Positions 45,515 to 62,653 of a stretch of 64,000 nucleotides of DNA are shown in pieces (the stretch's first letter is position 1; each line of letters starts with the position of its first letter). A program made the translations under genes and the position numbers. Origin of the DNA: Scenedesmus sp. ARA3 (taxonomy: Eukaryota; Chlorophyta; Chlorophyceae; Sphaeropleales; Scenedesmaceae); assembly GCA_004335835.1 (NCBI GenBank), contig RWJK01001821.1, positions 62,001-126,000 of the forward strand. The letters run 5' to 3'. The notes under the pieces were generated by a model. The model worked only from the letters and a program-made list of their open reading frames with translations. It was not told where the DNA came from and did no database searches.

Positions 45515-48500
45515 ATGGCAGCGGCGACAGCAGTGCATAGACGCCACAATCAGGCATCCGCAGGACCGAGGCGCCTTGTGCGTGCGGCACGTCATTTCTG
45601 GAGTGTTCTCTTCCATGCATTTGCGCCAACAGCACTCGATTGTTGAGCGTGCTCCGTTCGCGCTCTGGCAGGGTAGTTGCAGTACTTTCTGACTCAGCAT
45701 GTACGTGCTTGCCATCCTGCAGGCAGCGCCAAGTGGCAGGCGCGTGCGTACGTGCTGGGCTGTGCTGTGCTGGCCTGCCTCACCACATGGCTGGCTGTGC
45801 AGATCTCATACGCGCAGAAGCATTTCAGCACTGGGCTGGCAGAGAAAGACCAAGGTGCGCTGCTCCTGGAGCCACCTGCAAGTGGAGTACTGCAGCTGCT
45901 GCAACTTCTGTGTTGCGGTCTCGCTGTAAGAGGTGCATGGCTGCAGGGGCTTTGTTCTCCAAGCAGCGGCAGCGGCTGCCAGTGTCTGCACTTTTTGGTT
46001 CAGTATGGAGTAAGTCGTGCTACTCACAGGCCTAGGAAACACTTGGTTGCAGAGGTTGCACTGCGGAACAGCCTGTCCATGTATCCCACATTGCCACATT
46101 GCTGCCGCCGCCTCTCACCCTATCTGCCCTGTACCTGCCGTTGCCACAATGCTTTACTGTGCCTGGCGCTTCCCTGTCTGTGATTCCTGCAAGCAGTTGC
46201 CTGGAAGGCTGCTGTGTGGGAGTTTGTTGGCATCATCTGCATAGCAGCGCCCCTCAAGGCGCTCGCCTTTTACACAGAGAAGCGCATGATTGCGACATGG
46301 AGAGCAGCGCTCAGCGAAGCACTCATAATGGCCTACACCAGCAACAGGTGCTACTTCCACATGCAGCTAGCACGTGGCACAGAGGGAGCGCCAGACAGCA
46401 GCGGTGCAGCTCCACAGCAGCAGCAGCTGAAGCAGTGCAACGCAGCAGGGTACTTGCAGGACGGCAGCGTTCCTGCAAGCAGTACAGCAGCGCCTGCAGC
46501 TGTCCTGCAAGCAGTAGAGCTGTCTGCCACACAGTACGCCCCTACTAGTGCAGCTGACAGGAGCAGTAGCGATAGAAGCAGCGATGCTGAGCGTGCTAGA
46601 GCTCTTGCAGGAACCCCCAGCAAGCCTGAGTATGTGTGTGTGCCAGCGCCTGTGCCTGGCCTGAGTGGTGCGTCTGCATGCGTGGACAATCCTGACCAGC
46701 GCATCACGAACGATGTGGCCAACTACGTGTCAACCAGTGTCACGCTGGTAGCCTTGCTGGGCAAAAAGGCGCTCAACTGCGCAGCGTTTGCAGGTGAGCA
46801 GCTGCAGGAGGCGCATGCGATGCTGTTGCAGCTTGGCATATCGCATGTGTGAGGACCTGCAGGCATGAGGCAGTGAACCTTTTCGCGCAGCGTTTGCAGG
46901 TGAGCAGCTGCAGGAAGCAGACGTGGGTGTTGTTGCAGCTGGCTGTTCCTTGTGTGAAGCGTTTCAGAGTCAAGTTTTGAGTCTAGCACCTGCCTTTCGC
47001 ACTTTTGTGCACTAATGTGTGTTCGCCGCCCGCCTGCAGGCGTGCTGTGGTCCATATCGCCCCGCCTGGTGCTGTTCCTGCTGGGCTATGCCTTCCTGGG
47101 CACGTTTGGCACTGCCGCTGTCTTCGGCCGCGCGCTGACCAGCCTGCAGCAGCGCATCCTGAAGCTGGAGGCAGACCTGCGCTTTGGCCTGGTGCGGCTC
47201 AGGTGGGGCTGCTGCGTGTGGCTGCAGCCGATAGACCCTTGGCTGCTGTCGGTAAGAACGGCTGGGTGTGCTTTGCATCCTAAAGCTGGAGGCAGACCTG
47301 CGCTTCGGCCTGGTGCGGATCAGGTGGGGCGGCTGCGTGTGGCTGCAGCTGATAAGACCCTTGGCTGCCAGTCGGTAAGAATGGCTGGGTGTGCTGTGCA
47401 TCCTGAAGCTGGAGGCGGACCTGCGCTTCGGCCTGGTGCGGCTCAGGTGGGGCGGCTGCGCTTCAGGCAGTCTTGAGTTTCAAGCGATGTTGTCCTAGCT
47501 GCTGCATGCAGCTGCAGATGATAAACCCTCAGACTGCTGGTGGTAAGATTGGTTGGGTGTTAGCGCCGGTAGCGCTGCATGTTGAGATGTGGTGAAACCT
47601 GCTGGCCCCTGCTGCCTGTGCCGTAGCCGTCCCAAACTGCCTCCACCCTGCTTGTCAAACCCCTTGCCAGGGAGAACGCGGAGGCGATTGCCTTTTATGG
47701 CGGTGATGCGCGCGAGGCGGCAGACCTGCGGCAGCGGCTGGCTGCCATGCTGCTGGTGCTGCTGCGCCGCATCAGCTGGCTGGGCTGCTACGAGCTGTGG
47801 GTGCGTGGGGTGCTGCTGTGCTTGTGTGCATGCACATCCACACGCTGCTTTGCTTGTATTCTGACTGTTGGGTATACGTACTTACGTACTTATGTACTTT
47901 ACATACTTACGTAACAGAATGTGCATGTTTACTACAGCTGCACCAGGCCGCCAATTCCAGCACACTGCATACATTTTAGAGTTGCATCGGCTTTGCATCA
48001 CAGGGATTGTTGCACGCTGGTCAACGTACAAACTTGCGACTGCTGCTGCTTTTGCTGTAACTGCACCCACACCTGCCATCCAATTGTTTATACTGACATT
48101 ATTTGTTGCTGTGCAGGTGACGGCGTACTCCTATGCCACCATACTGCTGCCCTCACTGGTGCTGGCCCCGGAGTACTTTCAAGGCAAGATTCCGTTCGGC
48201 ACGCTAACACAGGTGCGGCAGGCTGCCTTGTGAGCTGCGCAATGGGCATGGTGCCGAGAACCCTGCTGCTGCTGCTGCTAGTGCTGCCGCTGCTGCAGTA
48301 GCTGTGGTGCGCATGGTCAGCATGCTGAAGCATGCTGACGCAGGAGGATGTTTGGGGTTCTCGGGATCATTGCGCTCTGTCACATGCTGCACAGCCCACC
48401 CACCTCTGCACTGCGCCCTTTCCTGCCGGCTTGCTCACCACACCGCACACCACCACCACATGACATGCTGCATCGCAAACACACTGCTGCACGGTCCCCT

Positions 48501-49683
48501 TTCTGCTGCCCTACTTGCAACGCTGCAGGCCAGCTATGCCTTCCAAGTGCTGGAGGGAGCCCTGGGGCTCATCCTCGCAAAGCTTGACGAGTTCTCCAGC
48601 CTGGCAGCAGAGACAGCTCGCCTGGACGGCCTGCTGACAGCTCTAGAAGCAGCAGACGTGGATGCAGGCGGCAGCGGCAGCGTGCAGGGCTTTGAGCAAC
48701 CTGTGGCTGGGGCAGTGGGGCTGCTGGGGGGGTTAGGGGCAGGGCTGAGGGCAGGTGGGCTGGGCAGCAAGCGGAAGAAGGGCCCGGGGAAGAGTGAGGC
48801 AGGTACAGCAGCAGGCAAGGCAGCGGAAGCAGCAGCAGCAGCAGCTGAAGATGATGAGGAGGTAGGGGAGGCTACAGGGCTGCTGCTGCATTCGGACAAA
48901 GCCAGCAACAGGCGTGGTAGCAGCAGCACAGAAGCAGCAGGGGTATCAGGGGCGGCGGTGTCAGCAGCGGCAGCGGAGCGATGGGAGGTTGGCAGCGCTG
49001 GCAGTGGCGGTGGCGGTGGCCGGCCCTCGCGTGTGTTGCGGCTCATGGATGGGGCATATGCAGGGTTTTGTGCTGAGGAGCTGAGCGCGTGGGTGCCTGG
49101 CCGGCACCACATGCCCACCTGCGTGTGCGCTGAGCTGAGCTTCAGCATCGCACCAGGTGAGGGTGGTAGGAGCATGGCAATGGTGCTTGCGTGGGCAGGG
49201 TTCAGCCACACTGCGGCTTGAGATGGCCTGATAGGTTGAGAAGGCAATCAAGTGCATCCAATTGAGTGGTGTTCAGCGGTGCAATTGTGCCTCAAATGCA
49301 CCGGAAAACTTTGAGTCACTCTCCTGATAGTTGATGTGCTGCCTGTATGGCTGCAGGCGAGTCGCTGCTGGTGCTGGGCCCCTCGGGCTGTGGCAAGTCC
49401 AGCCTGCTGCGCGTCATTGCAGGGCTGTGGACTGTTGGCAGCGGCACGGTGCGGGGCCCGCCGCCCAATGCACTGTTCTTCTTGCCTCAGGTGGGAGATC
49501 TGAGATGCAGCTGATGGTGCGGCCATGCAAACTGCTGCATGTAGATTTATAAAGCACTGCATGCTTGCAACTGAGTAACTAGAACTGTCTGTCTGCCACA
49601 TGCAAGCTACTGTGCCAACCTGCCGTTTCAAACCGCACATGCTGTCTGAAACAAATGGCATTGGCAAGACTGACTGCGGGGCC

Positions 49684-49738
<55 letters not shown>

Positions 49739-50406
49739 ATACCTTGCAGAAGCCCTTCATGCCCTTGGGCAGCCTACGCCAGCAGCTACTGTTCCCCACA
49801 GCATGGTCGCAACACAGTAGCAGCGCAACCTCAGCTGCAGCAGCGGGTGTGGATGCAAGCACACATGACAGCAGCAGTGAAGAGGCTGACCAGCATCAAA
49901 GCAGCAGCTTCAGCAGCAGCAGTAAACATGCAGCAGTGCCTGCAAGTGCTGCTGCTGTTGGCAGCAGCACGTGTATCAACATGGGCGGCCTAGGGCTCGA
50001 TGGTGGCAGCAGCACAGATGCACAGCTGCAGCAGCTGCTGCAGTCCGTGCGGTTGCGTCACCTGCTGACTAGGTTTGACTCAGGCCTAGACACAGAGCTA
50101 GACTGGTCAGCAGTTTTGAGCTTGGGTGAGCAGCAGCGTGTGGCATTGGTGCGGTTGCTGTACCATAAACCGCAGCTGGCGTTTTTGGATGAAGCCACAT
50201 CAGCGCTGGACCCTAAGAGTGAGGCTGTGGTTTATGGTTTAGTGCGGCAGGCGTGCAGCAGCTACGTGAGTGTAGGGCACAGGTTGCAGCTGCTGGAGTG
50301 GCACAGCCATGTGCTTGTGTGCTGCGGGCAGCCTGGTGCAGGTCACTGGGAGAAGTACACTGCAGCAGAGTACAAGCAGCGGCTAGCAGCAGGGCTGGAA
50401 GGATGA
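45515..50406 (+). CDS. ABCD2: ABC half-transporter, subfamily D (plastid ABCD2/SbmA-YddA type)
   Basis: Exons 45515..45641, 45723..45854, 46197..46793, 47040..47202, 47671..47800, 48117..48212, 48529..49156, 49357..49490 and 49750..50406 join in phase to give 887 residues. The TM domain shows [67 protein letters not shown] and [14 protein letters not shown], the SbmA/ABCD pattern. The nucleotide-binding domain has Walker A GPSGCGKS (632-639), signature LSLGEQQR (792-799) and Walker B LAFLDE (812-817). LSLGE in place of LSGGQ is normal for the plant plastid ABCD2 branch. The basic N-terminus ([20 protein letters not shown]) fits a chloroplast transit peptide; the first junction, using a GTTGAG donor, is the weakest. 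Low-complexity inserts lie in the first half of the TM domain and between TM domain and NBD. Substrate unknown. Confidence 0.9.
46781..46945. repeat. Duplicated exon-3 donor side of the ABCD2-like gene
   Basis: GCAGCGTTTGCAGGTGAGCA and following bases occur at 46781 (exon 3 end plus donor) and again at 46889, about 108 bp apart. Both copies retain the exact GCAG|GTGAGC donor. Confidence 0.9.
47155..47470. repeat. Triplicated exon-4 donor side of the ABCD2-like gene
   Basis: GCTGGAGGCAGACCTGCGCT starts at 47164 (real), 47285 and 47408, a spacing of 121 and 123 bp. Each copy keeps the codons for [13 protein letters not shown] and the CTCAG|GTGGGG donor (ATCAG in copy 2). Confidence 0.93.
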
Positions 50407-50815
50407 GGCAGCAAGAAGCAGCGGCGTGTGCTGGGCTTCGATCATGCCTGGCACCGCTGTTGAGCTTGTGGCTGTACGTTCGGTCAGAGTGTTAATGGTT
50501 GGTAACCGTCGTCGTCCAACGTTCGGTTGGCATCGGCTGGTACAAGGTTGGCTTCGGCGCGGACTGTAAAAGTTTTGTCCGCATATAGATGAAAAGCAAA
50601 TTAGATCCATTATAAATTGGTGCGTTTGTTGACTGGCAACTCCTGCAGCTACCTGTTGTCCAAAGTGCCACCCGTCGCAGGCAGACACAGCTGCACTCAC
50701 TGCCTCGCGTGACACACACCACCGCAGCTTCTCTGCTGCACTTTTATTACTTGTGTCCGCGATTTCACCAAACAGCATCAAGCTTGCGAAATTAGATCTT
50801 GCTGCAGTGTCAAAC
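50407..50815. other. Intergenic region ABCD2-like / LRR gene
   Basis: About 400 bp between two genes on the same strand: 3' UTR of the transporter and promoter of the LRR gene. No exon seen. Confidence 0.4.
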
Positions 50816-51259
50816 ATGGCAGCGCACAGAGCGGTCGCATTGAAGGGGCTGCAGTTGCTTAGCCTCGCCAGCCTGCTGCTGCTGGCATATGTGCAGCTGT
50901 CAACGGCATATACGGACCCAGACCAACGTGCGCACGGGCGTGAACAGCAGTGCCAGCAGCTGCATGCAGTCTGTTACACAGTCTGCAGCAAGAGTAAAGC
51001 AGCCCTGCAATTAGTTCTGGGCTCCTGCAGGACTTGATACTTGTCAGCCCTGCAGCCTGCGATTTGTGCTGGCTGGAGCATATATATGTGATGATGAGCA
51101 GTGGCAGGTTGTGTTTCTTTGGCGGCCGCTGGCTAACTGTCACTGCTCGTAGCCAGACTCACCTCAAAAACCCAGGATGCAGGAGTTGCTCACAAGCAAT
51201 TGGAGCATGCTGCATGAGATGACACCTCTGTGTGCCCTTACCGCACCTGCTGCTGCACA

Positions 51260-51305
<46 letters not shown>

Positions 51306-52384
51306 ATCTCCTGCTTCACCCTGCAGTGGCCAGGTTCATCGCTGTGAGGAATGCCATGAACACGCGCAGCTCGAGCTCACACCTTGCTGCACCTGCTCAC
51401 CTGCTGCTGCTGCTGCTGCTGCTGCTGCCATCCTCGTCCTGCAGTGGCCAGGTTCATTGCTGTGAGGGATGCCATGAACACTCGCAGCGTGAGCTCACAC
51501 CTCTCTGCTCCTGCGCACCTGCTGCTGCTGCTGGCTGCTGCTGCTGCTGCCATCCTCGTCCTGCAGTGGCCAGGTTCATTGCTGTGAGGGATGCCATGAA
51601 CACGCGCAGCCCCTACTGGCGTGCCGCCACCAGCAAGTGGACCTGCCCCACGCCACCAGGCAACAGCGACAGCACCTGCGACCCCTGTGGCCGCGAGACT
51701 GAGGGCAACTGGTACCACATGCACTGCAGGGGGCAGAGCACAGGTGAGAGAAGGTGCTACAGGGGATACAGGCGCTGGCAGGGAAGGGGAGGGGTGGGGT
51801 GTAATGGAGGAGATCATGTGCAAGCTTGGTGGTTAGCTGTTTAGTGTGCTGGGGACACGTTGTGCTCATAGCGCGCTATGAGTATGCAACATGAATGCAG
51901 CATATCACCACAACCGATGAACGTTGGTGATCAACATGCTCTGCTGTGATAGTACGCTGGTAGCTTATTGCACCGCAGCACAGATACTGGCCTTTGAGCG
52001 CATCTTTTTGGGTGTGCTGCTGCTGCAGGGTGGGGCGAGTCTGGCAATGGAGTGATCGACGGCATGGTCACAAGCTCACACATCACAAGCGAGAAGGTGC
52101 GCATAACACTGCGTTGCACTGCGTTAACAATGTGCTCAACATCCGTTCAGCTGCAACTCCTTCCTTCAGTTGCACTGCAGCATCTGTGCTTCTGGCAAAA
52201 ACAAAAACACCGATGCGCGTGTCTGCACTTGTCCTACAATAATACAGTAACACAGCTGCTTCAACATAATGCATGCAGGTGAATGGCCCCGTGCCCAAGG
52301 AGTTCTGCCTGCTGAACCACCTGCGCGAGTTTGACTTTGGTGGGCGCGAGGGCCTGGGCTACCTCACAGGTGACATCACCGCTG

Positions 52385-52415
<31 letters not shown>

Positions 52416-52801
52416 GTGCCGGGAGATTTGGGCAGAACCTGACACGTGCGTGCCGTTTACGGCACAGGCAGCAGCAGCAGCAGCAGAAGTAGATCATGCC
52501 TTTTGGGCAGCGGTGGACCGGCCGTACACCGCCTTGCGCATGCATCAGCTTGAAACATTTTTTGACTTCAACTGCTGGCCACAGCTGCAGCCACTGCAGT
52601 GATGATGCGGCTTGACATGCTCAGCCTTGTGACCAGCTTGTTTGCACAGTGTGCGCACAGCTTAGCAACCTACTGTTGGAGCGGTGGCAGTGCTCATCGT
52701 GTGGGTGTATGAGACTTTGGTGTTGCAAGACCCTTGTGGCCTGCCAACATGCAAGTCGGTGGTTTGAAAAGGCAGGTGGGCGCACTAGAACAGAAGCATC
52801 A

Positions 52802-52893
<92 letters not shown>

Positions 52894-53792
52894 AGGCCCC
52901 ATCCCCAACTGGATTGACAACTGCTTCCCACTGATTGAGGAGCTGGACCTGAGCAACAACAGGGTGCGTGCGGGACAGCTGGGGGCAGCACAGCACTGCA
53001 GCACAGTGGTGTGGTGATGTTCTGTATGCAGTACATAACTGGCCTCCAGTTGTGTGACAGCTGCCACGGGTGCACGACGATCTGGGTGCTGTTGAAACCT
53101 GATACATATTTCAGGCTGCTGGCCACCGCCTTTTCAGCGCCTGCAGCTCTGCCCACCTGCTTAGTGATGCGGTTCTCTTTGTGCGCCGCCAGCGTGTTGC
53201 GTGTCACTATGGACAGTCTAGCATGAAAAATGCAAAGCTGCACACTTTCAAGCTGTTGTGTTGCTTTGCTGCAGCTCACCGGCACACTGCCGTAGTACCC
53301 AGCAAAGTTGCCCCGCATAACATGCTACCCTGCTGCCGTGCTGCCACCTGTGCGTCATGCTTTGCTGCAGCTGACCGGCACACTGCCGGAATACCTTGCC
53401 AAGATGCCCCGCCTGACAGGTGGGGACACGCCAGCCGGCCAACAAGCCAGCAAGCCAGCCAGCTCTGTCAGGCTGTTACTGCCATATTAAAGATGGACAG
53501 TCTATTGTGCTGTGAGTTGCTGTGACCAGTGGTGTCAGCTGCAGCAGGCCAGTGGCCCATCTTCTTTGAACCTCAGCTGCAGCGCGTGCTACAGTGGCTG
53601 GTGGTGTCAGCTGCAGCAGGCTGTCATGTTAGTTCATGGCATGCAGCTGGTGTAGGGCCTGCAGTGGTTTACCCCACATTATTACGTGATTCAATTGCAA
53701 CGTTCCTGCAAACCTGTTTGACAGGAGGCCAAGTCGAGCGCAACGCACTGGCGGGCAGCATCCCACAAACCAGCTGCTGCGACTCACTGCCA

Positions 53793-53848
<56 letters not shown>

Positions 53849-53930
53849 ATCACACCCCCAGAGGCCACGTTTGAGCACAACAACCTGGTGGGCACCACCC
53901 TGCAAGCCGCCTGCTGCAACTCACCACCAC

Positions 53931-53974
<44 letters not shown>

Positions 53975-55031
53975 CCATTCATCATACACATTATGCAGAG
54001 GCCTAGTTTGAGCACAACAACCTGGTGGGCACCATCCTGCAACTACCTGCTGCGACTCACCACCACATGCTGCTGCTGTTTTGCTGTGCATGCAGAGGCC
54101 AAGTTTGAGCACAACAACCTTGTGGGCACCATCCCTGAGGCCTACGGCACCATGGCCAGGGGCGTGCGGCGCTTCCAGGTGGACCACAACCACATGAGCG
54201 GCACCATACCAGCCTCCTTCGCGTGAGTGAGGGCTGCCATGCGTCACATGTTCAGTGTGTGTTGCATTGTATGTGTCTTGGGCTCAAGCTGGCTGCAGCC
54301 AGCTGGTTATGTGGCTGTCACGACCACATGAGCGGCACCCGCCTCCTTCGCGTGAGTGGTGCTGCCGCGTGTTGCATGTTTGCTGTGTGCTATACTGTAC
54401 ATGCTATGAGGTCAAGCTGGCTGGCTGGCTGTCATGACCACGTGAGCGGCACCATACCCGCCTCTTTTGCTTGAGTGGGGCTGGACTTACGGCTGCATGC
54501 TTGCTGAGGTTTGTGTGAGTTCTCAGGGCTCGAACCTGCTGACATCACGGTTGCTGATTGTTCGGCTTTCTCGTTTGTAACAGCGTTTACTGCCCGGTAA
54601 GGCCATGCTATGTAGCTTATTTGAGGATCAACCAGCAGCATTCCGTGCACTGCCACGCTGTGCTTCCTGCTGCGTGCTGCACTCCAGCTGCTGCTGCCTT
54701 GCAGCAACATGCTTGGCTTGGCCTGGTTGTCTCGACTGCATCATGAACACCGCCGACGCAGCTGTCCCTGCTGCTGCCACCGTATGCCTGCTGCTGCTGC
54801 TGCTGCTGCTGCTGTGGTTGTTGCAGCCGCTCTGCGCAGAACCTCACGCAGTTCCACATCGCGGGCAATGACTTCAGCGGCAACCTGTCCATGCTGCTAG
54901 CGGGGCACCTCACAACAGTGCTGGTGCAGGACAACCCAAAGCTGTGCGGCATGGTGCCTGCTAATGTGCGCTACGCAAAGAACTACAACCCCAGCAACAC
55001 AAACCTGGGCAAGCCCTGCCCCAGCAGCTAG
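50816..55031 (+). CDS. Secreted leucine-rich-repeat protein, eight exons with ghost copies
   Basis: Exons 50816..50927, 51567..51743, 52029..52096, 52279..52369, 52896..52963, 53371..53419, 54096..54222 and 54827..55031 join in phase to give 298 residues. A signal peptide (about 1-32, GLQLLSLASLLLLAYVQLST) leads to ARFIAVRDAMNTRSPYW and a Cys-rich cap (TCDPCGRETEGNWYHMHCRG) like the N-cap of plant LRR proteins. Plant-type LRRs follow: GPVPKEFCLLNHLREFDF, YLTGPIPNWI, LIEELDLSNNRLTGTLPEYL, FEHNNLVGTIPEAYGTM, DHNHMSGTIPASFA and FHIAGNDFSGNLS, then a Cys-containing C-cap (PKLCGMVPANV). There is no TM helix or kinase, so it is probably a wall or extracellular protein. Four exon edges lie in tandem arrays, making it the most duplicated gene here; which copies are spliced in vivo needs RNA data. 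Confidence 0.82.
51320..51615. repeat. Triplicated exon-2 acceptor side of the LRR gene
   Basis: TGGCCAGGTTCATCGCTGTG with its CTGCAG acceptor starts at 51327, 51445 and 51567, a spacing of 118 and 122 bp. Only the third continues into CCCTACTGGCG and the rest of the exon. The second is followed by GTGAGC, a usable donor, so a micro-exon there is conceivable. Confidence 0.93.
52802..52893. repeat. (CTG)n tract, about 30 units, abutting an LRR-gene acceptor
   Basis: Pure CTG repeats run to the CAG that serves as the acceptor of exon 5 (exon starts 52896). The repeat itself forms the 3' splice-site context. Confidence 0.92.
53270..53420. repeat. Duplicated exon 6 of the LRR gene with a nonsense copy
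   Basis: The 5' copy starts at 53275, 96 bp before the real exon at 53371. It reads LTGTLP and then an in-frame TAG, so it cannot encode the repeat, although its acceptor is intact. Confidence 0.88.
53720..54130. repeat. Four tandem copies of the exon-7 acceptor side of the LRR gene
   Basis: AGGCCAAGT(T/C)(T)GAGC... copies begin at 53726, 53862, 53999 and 54096 (real), a spacing of 136, 137 and 97 bp. The intervening CTG tracts (53795-53848, 53933-53970) differ in length. Copies 1-3 diverge after the codons for (V)GTI. Confidence 0.9.
54181..54478. repeat. Triplicated exon-7 donor side of the LRR gene
   Basis: The exon end around CACATGAGCGGCACC, followed by TCCTTCGC|GTGAGTG, starts at 54191 (real), 54325 and 54439, a spacing of 134 and 114 bp. 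Copy 3 has lost the donor (TTGCTTGAG). Confidence 0.9.
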
Positions 55032-56301
55032 ATGCTGTTTGTGATGTGGGTTGTAGCTGCGCTGCAGCTGCAGATGTGCAAATGCACGCAGCACAGCAGT
55101 CAGTAGCCTCTCCTGGGCGTGAGTTGACGTGGCCCTGGCCCAGCAGCCGATGGGAAGTGGATGCTGCACATGTGTGTAAATGTGTACACGTGTGTGGGAC
55201 GCAGAAGCGGAGCGTTGTGGTTGAGCTTCCCGTTTGTTGGTGTGCCTGGGATGGCTCTGCCCGCATTGCATAGGTTTGTCATTGCTGGCGCAGCAGCTGT
55301 CACAGCAGCACGGCCGAACATGCTTTGCATATGATCGAAGCGAAGCTGCATGTTCCGATTGTGGATGCTAGCCCGTGCATGTATGTATGCCATGCGCAGT
55401 GTGCGATGCTGACTGTTCACCAGCAGGTGGCTCCACGTGCTGCAACATTGTGCAAGGAGGCGGCGCTGCTCCAGCAGCTGCAATGCAGGCGTATGTGCGG
55501 TTGCTCGAGCAGAACTTCTGCTCTCACATCTTGAAGATGTGATGAGTTGGGCAGGTTGTTGTTCACAGTTTTGAGTTTGTGCATCTGCTGTGCAAGCTGC
55601 ATGCACGGGGTTTGCTAATCATCCGGGGAGAGGGTTGAGGGGGTGGAGGAGGCGGGGTGTTAGTGTTGGTGGAGTGTTGCGTGAAGATGTGACAGCAAGG
55701 ATACCCGGTTGGCAACCACATCGCACCCAATCAGCATGTGGCAAGCAGGCGAATTGCGCTGAAGGAGGGTTGCGCATTGTGGCACCCTGTCGTGTAGATA
55801 ATGCTCTTACTTTTGTGACTGCAGGATGGCTCTGTGTGGCATGTGCCGCATGTGCTTTGCTGCTAGCTCCTCAGCAGCAGCGATCGAGGTGTGCAGCAAG
55901 AGGGTGTCCATGTAATGCCAATGTGCAGAGCGCTGCTCTGCTACACATGTGTACACACGTGTGTACCCATCCTGCATGCGTGCTGTGTTGAGTGGGAGCT
56001 ACAGCACAGCAGCATGGGCACGGTAACTGCGTAACACAAAGACCTGCTGTGTGTCTCTGCAGTGTATGAGCTGGCCAGCTGCTGAGATCCCAAACTGTCA
56101 CCAGCAATGACTGGTACGGTACCACTTGTGCCGAACCTTTGACCCGATAAAATGAAACTCACAATTCAGCCAAAGGCCATCATGATACAAACGTAATTTG
56201 CTTCCGCATGGGCACTGAAGGCACGTACAGCTTGCCGACATTGAGACAGATGCAGCAGTTACACGCAGCACTAATACAGGTGCAACGCAGAGCAGCAACC
56301 A
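55032..56301. other. Convergent intergenic region LRR gene / XPC
   Basis: About 1.27 kb with 3' UTRs of two converging genes. Frames on both strands are short and unsupported. No repeats of note. Confidence 0.4.
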
Positions 56302-62185
<5,884 letters not shown>

Positions 62186-62653
62186 ACCTAAAACTGCACA
62201 AGTGTCTGGTCACACCATCAACCTGTACTTGCTGTTCTGGATAGCACCTGCACAGTATCAGCACCCACAAGCGTCAGCTTCCAAACTATTACACTGCGCA
62301 TTGTGTCGCTCCACACGTCGCTTTGCTAGGGCAAAGCCAGGGTGACGAAGGCCCAGGGTTTTGCTGGCTATCATGAACGATCCGTTTCAACATGGTGAGC
62401 ACACTGATGCAACTGCAATCAAATAGAACTGTGCGCGATCAAATTTCTCAACCTTGTTCCTTGGCTGCACTTGTTCCCGCCGTAACAGTTACTGCTCCTG
62501 TTTGAAACAAACACTGTTGCCACAACAACCAGCGAAGCCTCGTCCATCGCAGAGCTACACCGACACGTCAACAAACAATTTTGAGTGGCAGACATCCCCA
62601 CAGTCTTCCCCAGATATCCACAGCTTGCGTCCTTGGCGGTCACGCACGCTGCC
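62186..62653. other. Divergent promoter region XPC / Gln-rich gene
   Basis: A 468-bp stretch between two divergent start codons, relatively AT-richer than its surroundings and free of CAG repeats. It probably holds both promoters. Confidence 0.4.

Noticed and set aside
51232..51587. Leu-rich frames over the CTG tracts as membrane proteins
   Set aside because: They are translations of (CTG)n in the leucine frame and lie in an intron of the LRR gene.
8150..54478. CRISPR array as explanation of the regularly spaced repeats
   Set aside because: Repeats are long, diverged, few per locus and homologous to adjacent exon ends; the genome is eukaryotic.
8150..54478. Transposable introner elements as explanation of the ghost exons
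   Set aside because: The repeated units differ between loci and always copy local sequence, so no common mobile element is visible.
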